From: Mucilaginibacter celer
GTDB taxonomy: Bacteria; Bacteroidota; Bacteroidia; Sphingobacteriales; Sphingobacteriaceae
Assembly: GCF_003576455.2 (NCBI RefSeq)
Contig: NZ_CP032869.1
Location: 4,402,001-4,466,000, forward strand
Direction of reading: 5' to 3'
Length of the DNA: 64,000 bases
A program made the position numbers and the translations under genes. Each line of letters opens with the position of its first letter. Within the stretch, counting starts at the first letter, position 1. Shown in pieces: positions 1 through 6,510 of this stretch. The notes beneath the pieces were generated by a model. That model had not been told where the DNA came from. It worked only from the letters and a program-made list of their open reading frames with translations, and made no database searches.

Positions 1-1
1 T

Positions 2-244
2 GGCGAAAAAGGTTTGTCGTTTGTATTGGTATTTACCAAAGCAGATAAGCAATCGAGCATCAAAACAGATCAAAGCATCGCTAAATTCAGGAAAGCTTTG
101 ATGACCACGTTTGAAGAAATGCCACAGTATTTTATTACTTCGTCTGAAACGCAATTAGGTAGGGAAGAGATTTTGGAGTTTATTGATGTGGTAAACCAGG
201 GTTTTGAAATACCTCATTACCAGCAGCCAGAACAAAGTGAATAA
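2..244 (+). CDS. engB: EngB/YsxC ribosome-biogenesis GTPase, C-terminal part
   Basis: Only the last 80 codons are in the window; the gene begins upstream. The visible part has the G4 guanine-specificity motif TKAD (in VLVFTKADK) and, near the end, the ITSSETQLGREEIL stretch. That stretch matches the G5 region and last helix of EngB/YihA GTPases, which assist large-subunit ribosome assembly. The TTG at position 14 is not the start, because it lies inside the conserved strand before G4 and the frame is open to the window edge. A small unknown gene follows 6 bp after the stop, so the two are probably co-transcribed. EngB itself is fairly secure from these motifs. Confidence 0.85.
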   Translation, partial: GEKGLSFVLVFTKADKQSSIKTDQSIAKFRKALMTTFEEMPQYFITSSETQLGREEILEFIDVVNQGFEIPHYQQPEQSE

Positions 245-250
245 GAAAAT

Positions 251-598
251 ATGGGTTTAGATCTATCACATGTTGTGCCTACCACGGACGAAACCCTGGA
301 ACAGTTCACAATAGAAGAACTTAGCTCCAATCCGGAATTTATTAAACGTTACAGGCATATGTTTAAAGAGCGTGATGGGGAATTAGTTTTATACTTTAAA
401 GAAAAAGGTTATCAAAGAAAAGGCATGAAAGTTGAGTTTTTTGATGCTTTTGAAGACTCAAAGCCCTATTTTGAAAAGAAATGGGTAGAAAAAGCCATGC
501 TTTATTTAAAACCCAACCATCCATTCGGGTTTGATTTCAAAAAAAATTTTGTTGACAATTTTATTGAGGGGGAAAGTATATTTTATATTTCCTGGTAA
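251..598 (+). CDS. Hypothetical 115-aa protein behind engB
   Basis: I do not recognise this protein. It is a soluble-looking 115-residue protein with no signal peptide or membrane segment. It is rich in Lys, Glu and aromatic residues, with a central KEKGYQRKGMKVEFFDAFED segment and a hydrophobic FYISW end. It starts 6 bp after engB and is followed 45 bp later by ubiA on the same strand, so it is likely part of the same transcript. The close spacing and codon use like its neighbours argue for a real gene, but no function can be given. Confidence 0.7.
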   Translation: MGLDLSHVVPTTDETLEQFTIEELSSNPEFIKRYRHMFKERDGELVLYFKEKGYQRKGMKVEFFDAFEDSKPYFEKKWVEKAMLYLKPNHPFGFDFKKNFVDNFIEGESIFYISW

Positions 599-643
599 GA
601 CAAGCCATGGTTTCCTCCCTAAAAGATATTTTTATAAGTTATC

Positions 644-1498
644 ATGAAAAAATACTTATCCTTAGTAACCTTCGCTCACACCATCTTCGCCATGCCCTTC
701 GCTTTCATCGGCTTCTTTTTGGCGGTAACCACAACCCAATACCACTTCGACTGGCTTAAACTGGTATTGATGGTGCTGTGTATGGTTTTTGCCCGCAACT
801 CGGCTATGGCTTTTAACCGTTATTTGGATAGAGACATCGATATAAAAAACCCACGTACCAAACAGCGCGATATTCCGGCAGGACGAATTAGCCCCAAGGC
901 TGCTTTAACCTTTGTTATTGTCAACTGTTTGTTATTTATTACAGCAACCTGGTTCATTAACAAACTCTGCTTTTTCCTCTCTCCCGTTGCTTTATTTGTG
1001 GTAATGGGTTACAGTGCTACCAAACGCTTTACAGCGCTTTGCCATTTGGTTTTAGGCTTAGGTTTATCACTTGCTCCTATCGGTGCATATTTGGTGGTAA
1101 CAGGTCAATTTGCTATTACGCCGATATTTTTCTCATTATCAGTACTGTGCTGGGTAAGCGGTTTTGATATTATCTATGCCCTGCAGGATGAGGATTTTGA
1201 CCGTAGCCAAAACCTGCATTCAATTCCAGCTTATCTGGGTAAAGTGAATGCCTTAAGGTTGTCAACTTTCCTGCACGTGCTTTCGGCCATCTTTATCATG
1301 ATGCCGGCTATTGAAACACATGTAGGCTTTTTGTATTACATCGGTATCGCGTTTTTCTGCGCCATGCTGGTCTACCAACATTTATTGGTTAAACCGAACG
1401 ATTTAAGCCGGGTTAACTTCGCGTTTATGACAACCAATGGTATTGCCAGTGTGGTATTTGCCGTATTGTTTTTGTTGGATAGGATATGGATCCACTAA
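644..1498 (+). CDS. UbiA-family polyprenyltransferase
   Basis: A 284-aa integral membrane prenyltransferase, transferring a polyprenyl chain to an aromatic ring in quinone synthesis. The first Asp-rich motif is N58-RYL-D62-RDI-D66 and the second is around residues 175-186 (GFDIIYALQDEDFD). Both are Mg-diphosphate-binding signatures of the UbiA superfamily, and about eight hydrophobic helices surround them. Length and motifs resemble the 4-hydroxybenzoate-polyprenyltransferase-like proteins of Bacteroidetes. As these bacteria make menaquinone, the substrate is probably a menaquinone precursor, but this cannot be read from the sequence. The last 13 bp overlap the start of the next gene, a Crp/Fnr regulator, which suggests translational coupling. 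Confidence 0.88.
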   Translation: MKKYLSLVTFAHTIFAMPFAFIGFFLAVTTTQYHFDWLKLVLMVLCMVFARNSAMAFNRYLDRDIDIKNPRTKQRDIPAGRISPKAALTFVIVNCLLFITATWFINKLCFFLSPVALFVVMGYSATKRFTALCHLVLGLGLSLAPIGAYLVVTGQFAITPIFFSLSVLCWVSGFDIIYALQDEDFDRSQNLHSIPAYLGKVNALRLSTFLHVLSAIFIMMPAIETHVGFLYYIGIAFFCAMLVYQHLLVKPNDLSRVNFAFMTTNGIASVVFAVLFLLDRIWIH

Positions 1499-2091
1499 GC
1501 GCGCTCCAAAAATTCAGGGAGTATTTTGAAAGCTATGTACCGCTTACTGATGAGGAGTGGCAGGCACTTTCACAATATTTAACTGTCGACACGCTTAAAA
1601 AGAAAAAGTTTTATGTAGAGGCCGGAAAGGTTTGCGACCAGATAGGCCTGATGGTAAAAGGCGCTGTTCGCTACTATCACGTTAAGGACGGCGAAGAAAT
1701 TACCGGTTACTTCAGCTTTGAAAACGAAATGCTGAGTTCGTACAAAAGCTTTCTTAAACGGAGCCCGGCAGCAAATTATATCCAGGCGCTGGAAGATTCG
1801 GTAATTGTGAATCTGAGCCACAAAAACCTTCAACAAGCCTGCACGAACCCATTGCTTGGCTTCAAAATGGAGCGCTTCGGCAGGTTGATTGCCGAACATT
1901 ACCTCATCTGCTACGAAGAACGCGTAACTTCGTTCATCACCCAATCGCCGGAGGAACGCTACAGTCAACTCCTCGAAACCGGCGGCGAAGCCTTATATCG
2001 CATCCCACAACATTATATCGCCAATTTTTTAGGTATTACTCCTGTTTCATTGTCACGGATCAGGAGAAGGATTATGAAGATAAGCGCTTAA
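1486..2091 (+). CDS. Crp/Fnr-family transcriptional regulator
   Basis: A 201-aa protein with an N-terminal cyclic-nucleotide-binding-like beta-barrel (roughly residues 25-120, ending in EDSVIVNLS). A C-terminal helix-turn-helix lies at about residues 172-197 (IPQHYIANFLGITPVSLSRI). It lacks the four-cysteine pattern of Fnr, and the barrel is divergent, so cAMP binding is doubtful. Many Bacteroidetes paralogues of this type regulate a neighbouring gene in response to unknown signals. It overlaps ubiA by 13 bp and lies 239 bp upstream of an epimerase-like gene on the same strand, which is a plausible target. Confidence 0.88.
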   Translation: MDPLSALQKFREYFESYVPLTDEEWQALSQYLTVDTLKKKKFYVEAGKVCDQIGLMVKGAVRYYHVKDGEEITGYFSFENEMLSSYKSFLKRSPAANYIQALEDSVIVNLSHKNLQQACTNPLLGFKMERFGRLIAEHYLICYEERVTSFITQSPEERYSQLLETGGEALYRIPQHYIANFLGITPVSLSRIRRRIMKISA

Positions 2092-2139
2092 TGGAGCTGA
2101 AAGCCGAACGCTTAAGGCTGAAAGCAAAAAGTTGCAAAT

Positions 2140-2256
2140 CCAATCAAATCCGCAGTCAAGGCAATCAATCGTCAAAATCTGTTTAATCAAAAACCAATCG
2201 GTGTAATCCCCAAAAAATAAATCCGAAATCGAACATCCGAAATCCGAAATCCCCCC
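2140..2256. repeat. Dispersed intergenic repeat (AATCGGTGTAATCCC / ATCCGAAATC family), copy 1
   Basis: The gap holds short direct iterations of AATCAATCGTCAAAATC-, AATCGGTGTAATCCC- and ATCCGAAATCGAACATCC-like words. The same words in the same order recur at 51663-51822. The stretch just before it (2093-2135), with GCTTAAGGCTGAAAGC, resembles the inverse of 25230-25266. No open reading frame of coding character is present. Confidence 0.7.
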
Positions 2257-2299
2257 AATTCCTTATCTTTTGTTAACGTTTTGATTTACAAAGGCCGCC

Positions 2300-2307
2300 T
2301 ACCTTTG
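2300..2307 (+). promoter_or_regulatory. Putative -7 box TACCTTTG of the epimerase gene
   Basis: It matches the Bacteroidetes TAnnTTTG consensus and lies 23 bp before the ATG at 2331. A TTTG at 2280-2283 could be the -33 element, but the spacer is 16 bp instead of the usual 19. Confidence 0.5.
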
Positions 2308-2330
2308 TTATACACAAAACGAGAAACATT

Positions 2331-3257
2331 ATGCATACCATATTAGGAGCCGGCGGCCCCGTAGCGAACGCCCTCACCAAACAATTAATAGCCCACAACG
2401 AAGCCATCCGTTTAGTTAGCCGCAAACCCGCTAAGGTTGATTACGATAAAGCAACCTGGCAAAAAGCTGATCTGCTTAATTATGATGAAGTATTGGCCGC
2501 CGCACAGGGATCAACCATTATTTACCTCGTTGCCGGATTAGTTTATGATAAAGACATCTGGCGCACGCAATGGCCGGTAATTATGCAAAACGTGATAAAC
2601 GTTACCAAAGCAACCGGTGCCCGTTTAATATTTTTTGATAACGTTTACATGTATGGGCTTGTAAACGGTGCCATGAAAGAAGATACGCCCTACAAACCCA
2701 GCAGTGTTAAAGGACAAATCCGTGCAGGTATTGCCGAAATGCTGATGAATGAAGTTAAAGCCGGAAATATTCGAGCCACCATTGCCCGTGCACCCGATTT
2801 TTACGGTACCGACTCGACCAATAGTTTTATTGATATGATGGTGCTGAGCAATTACGCCAAAAAGCAAAGCGCCAAATGGATAGGCGATGCAAACTGTAAA
2901 CACAATTTTATTTATGTGCCGGACGCAGGTAAAGCAATGTTCCTGCTTGGTCAAAATCCGGATAGTAACAACCAGATCTGGCACCTCCCTACCCCGCCTG
3001 CCATTACCGGTAAAGAATTTTTAAATATCGCCGCCCGGGTTTATAATGTTGAGCCGAAATACTCAAGTATCAATAAAGTTATGCTGTGGCTGGCCGGTTT
3101 ATTCAAAAAGGTGATTATGGGTACGGTTGAGATGTACTACCAATACGATCATGATTATATTTTTGATAGCAGCAAGTTTGAAAAGATATTCAACTTTAAG
3201 CCAACAAGTTATGAGGATGGGATAACTGAAATGTCGAAAACACTTTATAAGGGGTAA
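2331..3257 (+). CDS. NAD-dependent epimerase/dehydratase family protein
   Basis: A 308-aa Rossmann-fold protein of the atypical/extended SDR class. The N-terminal nucleotide-binding loop is GAGGPVANAL (residues 7-16), followed by the YLVAGL strand and the FFDNVYMYG region, where the catalytic Tyr lies in classical epimerases. The usual YxxxK is not obvious, so it may be an atypical SDR such as an NmrA- or epimerase-like redox protein. No signal peptide is present. It has its own likely promoter and sits behind a Crp/Fnr regulator gene. The substrate is unknown. Confidence 0.8.
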   Translation: MHTILGAGGPVANALTKQLIAHNEAIRLVSRKPAKVDYDKATWQKADLLNYDEVLAAAQGSTIIYLVAGLVYDKDIWRTQWPVIMQNVINVTKATGARLIFFDNVYMYGLVNGAMKEDTPYKPSSVKGQIRAGIAEMLMNEVKAGNIRATIARAPDFYGTDSTNSFIDMMVLSNYAKKQSAKWIGDANCKHNFIYVPDAGKAMFLLGQNPDSNNQIWHLPTPPAITGKEFLNIAARVYNVEPKYSSINKVMLWLAGLFKKVIMGTVEMYYQYDHDYIFDSSKFEKIFNFKPTSYEDGITEMSKTLYKG

Positions 3258-3279
3258 GTGAGAAGTATATGTTAAAAAA

Positions 3280-3360
3280 CGTCATAGCGCCCTGACTTTA
3301 TAGGGCGGATTTGTATAGCCCCTCTGCCTCCTGGGGATTGCTTCGTACCTCGCAATGACG
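3280..3360. repeat. Palindromic repeat, family A (CGTCATTGCGAGGTACGAAGCAATCCC), copy 1
   Basis: An 81-bp element whose right arm GGGATTGCTTCGTACC...CGCAATGACG is intact, while the left arm (CGTCATAGCGCCCTG) is decayed. Better copies are at 10584-10665 and 60506-60587, and a half copy is at 60291-60301. Confidence 0.8.
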
Positions 3361-3396
3361 ACTATTATAAATTTAAATAGATTAGAATTATTCGAG

Positions 3397-3430
3397 TCTG
3401 CGAGAGGCAATTGCCTCTCGCAGATTTTTT
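3397..3430 (+). terminator. Perfect 28-bp palindrome followed by T6
   Basis: TCTGCGAGAGGCAA is directly followed by its own reverse complement (3397-3410 / 3411-3424) and then by six T (3425-3430). This is a strong intrinsic-terminator geometry, 140 bp after the epimerase stop and 105 bp before the peptidase gene. Confidence 0.7.
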
Positions 3431-3535
3431 ACTTTAAGCTTATCAAACAATCCATTTTTAAACGTGTATTATTTGCACATCATCAAGCATAATCTGCAAA
3501 TTTGCACATACGCATATCTGCACATCTAAAAAATC

Positions 3536-5239
3536 ATGATCCACAAAAAAACAAGAACATATATCCCTGCTTCCCTCGATATTAAATGGGAAAACCTTGA
3601 GCCATTTTATAAAGAACTACTTGAGCGCCCTATCAATTCGGTTGAAGAACTGGAGAAATGGCTGCGCGATAAAAGCGAATTGGAAGCCGCATTAGAAGAA
3701 GATTTTGCGTGGCGCTATATCCGCATGACCTGCGATACCGCCAGCGAAGAGTTACTACAAAAATTTCAATACTTCGCTACCGAGATCGAGCCAAAAATTG
3801 CACCATTCAGCAATGAGCTGAATAAAAAACTGGTTGCCAGCGAATACGTTGACCAACTGGATGGCGATAAATATTTTGTATTTCTTCGCGCGGTAAAGAA
3901 AGCGTTAGAGCTTTTCCGCGAGGAAAATATCCCGGTACAAACCGAGATCCAGGTAGAGCAGCAGAAGTACCAATCAACCACCGGTGCTATGTCGGTGCAT
4001 ATCGATGATAAGGAATTTACTTTGGAGCAGGCTTCGGTATTTTTAAAAGGAACCGACCGTGCTAAACGCCAGGAAGTTTGGGAAAAGATCACCAGTCGTC
4101 GCCTGCAGGACAAGGAAAAACTGGATGAACTTTTTGATCATCTGCGCAAGCTTCGCCATACTGTTGCTGTAAATGCCGGTTTCGAAAACTTCCGCGATTA
4201 CATGTTCCAGGCTTTGGGCAGGTTTGATTATACGCCGCAGGATTGCTACGCTTTCCACGCGGCTATTGAAACAGAGATTGTTCCTATCCTTAGGCAACAG
4301 GCCGAAAAACGTCGTGAAGCTTTGGGCCTACCGGCGCTTAAACCCTGGGATATGGATGTAGATATTTCGGGCAAACCGGCTTTGAAACCATTTCAAAATG
4401 GAGAGGACCTGATCGAAAAATCTATCCAGTGCTTCAGCAACATCAACCGCTACCTGGGCGAACGTTTGGAGATCATGAAAGATAACGGTCTGTTTGATGT
4501 GGAAAGCCGCAAAGGCAAAGCTCCGGGTGGTTACAACTATCCGCTGGCAGAAACCGGCGCACCATTTATTTTCATGAACTCGGCCAATACTTTCCGCGAC
4601 TTGACTACCATGGTACACGAAGGAGGCCACGCGGTGCACACCTTCCTTACTGCCGACCTGGAACTGAATGATTTTAAACATTGCCCATCCGAAGTTGCCG
4701 AATTAGCATCCATGTCGATGGAGTTAATCTCGATGGATAACTGGAATGTTTATTTTGATAATGAGGAAGACCTGAAACGCGCCAAACGCGATCAACTGGT
4801 TGATGTTTTGAAAACCCTGCCATGGGTAGCCGTGGTAGATCAGTTTCAGCACTGGATCTACACCAACCCCGGTCATACCGATACCGACCGCCGCACTGCC
4901 TGGGTAGAGATCTTTGAACCGTTCGGTGCTAATTTTGCCGATTGGAGCGAGCATCCTGAAGCTTTGGCTAACTTGTGGCAGAAACAGCTTCACATTTTCG
5001 AAGTGCCGTTTTACTATATTGAATATGGTATGGCCCAGTTAGGTGCCATCGCTGTTTGGAAAAACTACAAAGAAAATCCTGAAAAAGGATTACAGCAATA
5101 TTTGGATGCTTTGAAGCTTGGTTACACGAAAACCATTAAGGAAATTTATGAAACCGCCGGTATCAAGTTTGATTTCAGCGCGGGTTATGTAAAGGAACTT
5201 GCTGAGTTTGTGAAAGCAGAATTAGATAAATTGAATTAA
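3536..5239 (+). CDS. M3-family oligoendopeptidase (PepF-like)
   Basis: A 567-aa cytoplasmic zinc metallopeptidase that cuts short peptides. The zinc motif HEGGH is at residues 361-365 within TTMVHEGGHAVHTF. A downstream Glu ligand is expected in the SEVAELASMSMEL helix at about residues 385-400. The long alpha-helical N-terminal half is typical of the M3 fold, and the length fits M3B oligoendopeptidase F proteins (about 560-600 aa). It is monocistronic, flanked by hairpins on both sides. The start at 3536 is the first ATG, shortly after a run of low-complexity GCACAT words also seen before the gene at 44295. Confidence 0.93.
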   Translation: MIHKKTRTYIPASLDIKWENLEPFYKELLERPINSVEELEKWLRDKSELEAALEEDFAWRYIRMTCDTASEELLQKFQYFATEIEPKIAPFSNELNKKLVASEYVDQLDGDKYFVFLRAVKKALELFREENIPVQTEIQVEQQKYQSTTGAMSVHIDDKEFTLEQASVFLKGTDRAKRQEVWEKITSRRLQDKEKLDELFDHLRKLRHTVAVNAGFENFRDYMFQALGRFDYTPQDCYAFHAAIETEIVPILRQQAEKRREALGLPALKPWDMDVDISGKPALKPFQNGEDLIEKSIQCFSNINRYLGERLEIMKDNGLFDVESRKGKAPGGYNYPLAETGAPFIFMNSANTFRDLTTMVHEGGHAVHTFLTADLELNDFKHCPSEVAELASMSMELISMDNWNVYFDNEEDLKRAKRDQLVDVLKTLPWVAVVDQFQHWIYTNPGHTDTDRRTAWVEIFEPFGANFADWSEHPEALANLWQKQLHIFEVPFYYIEYGMAQLGAIAVWKNYKENPEKGLQQYLDALKLGYTKTIKEIYETAGIKFDFSAGYVKELAEFVKAELDKLN

Positions 5240-5255
5240 GCTAAATTCCAATCCA

Positions 5256-5289
5256 AACACTAAAAGCGCCAATAGGCGCTTTTAGTGTT
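5256..5289. other. Strong hairpin between convergent genes, no U-tract
   Basis: AACACTAAAAGCGCC, loop AATA, then the exact reverse complement. It lies 17 bp after the M3 peptidase stop. Neither strand has a T-run immediately after the stem, so it may act as a weak bidirectional terminator or an RNA-end stabiliser. Confidence 0.6.
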
Positions 5290-5299
5290 AAAAAAACCT

Positions 5300-5492
5300 C
5301 TGCCGCGGGTTTAGCGTAGCGTAACCCTTGGTGTAAAATAGTTCGGGTCTCTGACCCGAGTGGGATTCGAGCTGTTATTCAAATTTATTCTGCTAATTCT
5401 AAAATCCTGTAAATTCTGATTCAGACAGGGGACTTAAGTTGAAAACTTAAGTCATGGCCAACCACGGGTTACGCTGCGCTAAACCCGCAGCA
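5300..5492. repeat. Nested palindromic repeat, family B, copy 1 (interrupted)
   Basis: The outer arms TGCCGCGGGTTTAGCG..AGCGTAACCC (5301-5327) and its complement (5466-5492) enclose two inner hairpins: TCGGGTC-TCT-GACCCGA (5343-5359) and GACTTAAGTT-GAA-AACTTAAGTC (5430-5452). An inverted copy is at 21044-21172. Here the two inner hairpins are pushed apart by a 62-bp insert (5365-5426) that matches repeat family C. Confidence 0.85.
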
Positions 5493-5505
5493 GTTATTTG
5501 TTTTA

Positions 5506-6510
5506 TTACGCTAATATCTTTTTGTAAAGGTTATAGTAATCGCTCACCATCTTCTCGCTCGAAAACTGCGAATTAGCCCAATCAAAACAATCCTCCCTGC
5601 TGATCTGATCAAGCCAACCAACAGCATCTACCGCCTCATCAACCGTATCAACCAGAAAACCAGTTTGCGCATCTTTAATCAACTCAGGCATTGATCCACG
5701 GTTAAAAGCAATCACCGGCGTACCGCAAAGCATAGCCTCGGCTACACTTAAACCGAATGGTTCGTTAAAACTAATAGGATGTAACAAGGCATAAGCATTA
5801 CCCAAAAGTTCGCGCCGTTTGTCCGGACCGGCATGGCCAATGTATTCTACATCATCCCCTAACAACGGCTCAACCTTTTCCTTAAAATAATTAGCATCCT
5901 GCACTATTCCCGCAATCAGCAATTTGCGTTTGCTTTTCCTGGCTATGGCGATAGCTTCGGCAGTTCCTTTATCGGGATGGATGCGACCGAAGTATAGAAG
6001 ATAATCATCAGGATCATCATAAAACTGAAAATCACGGGGATCGATACCATTGTAAACCGTAGCGATATAATCCAATTCGGGGCTTCGATCCGAGTTACTT
6101 ATCGAAACATAATATCCCCTGTCGTTATATTTTTTATAAACGGGGATAATCCGGGGTGATGAGAAACCATGTATAGTAGTAATTACCGGCGTTTTGATCA
6201 AACCGGAATAAGTGAGCGGTAAAAAATCAAAGTTATTATGGATGATATCAAACTGCCCCGCCTTCTCCATCAAGTTACTGATGTGCAGACACTCCAGCAC
6301 TTTGGCGTCCTGTGTTCTGTCTTCCTCATAACCTGTAGTACAAACAGCATCAAGCTTACCCGAGGTGATAGAATCGCCGGTAGCGAATAGGGTTACCTCC
6401 GCGCCAAGCTTTACCATGCCTTCGGCAATGTTTGATGCTATTTGCTCCCACGGCCCGTAGTGCCTGGGCGGTGTGCGCCAGGCTACGGGGGATAATACAG
6501 CCACTTTCAT
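5506..6510 (-). CDS. GT4-type glycosyltransferase
   Basis: A 334-aa GT-B fold glycosyltransferase. The N-terminal MKVAVLSPVAW strand and the acceptor-side loop PPRHYGPWE are seen. In the C-terminal half there are YFGRIHPDKG and the donor-binding E-x7-E motif EPFGLSVAE, followed by MLCGTPVIAF. These are signatures of family 4 (retaining) enzymes that use nucleotide sugars. The start ATG (6508-6510) directly abuts the stop of the upstream glycosyltransferase (0 bp gap), so the two are translationally linked and probably act in one pathway. GT-GT clusters with GH130 enzymes occur in other Bacteroidetes; here a GH130 gene is in the window but 18 kb away. Confidence 0.92.
   Translation of the reverse strand: MKVAVLSPVAWRTPPRHYGPWEQIASNIAEGMVKLGAEVTLFATGDSITSGKLDAVCTTGYEEDRTQDAKVLECLHISNLMEKAGQFDIIHNNFDFLPLTYSGLIKTPVITTIHGFSSPRIIPVYKKYNDRGYYVSISNSDRSPELDYIATVYNGIDPRDFQFYDDPDDYLLYFGRIHPDKGTAEAIAIARKSKRKLLIAGIVQDANYFKEKVEPLLGDDVEYIGHAGPDKRRELLGNAYALLHPISFNEPFGLSVAEAMLCGTPVIAFNRGSMPELIKDAQTGFLVDTVDEAVDAVGWLDQISREDCFDWANSQFSSEKMVSDYYNLYKKILA

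Noticed and set aside
2331-3257. Classical SDR with YxxxK active site
   Set aside because: No clear YxxxK was found, so I kept the broader epimerase-like call.
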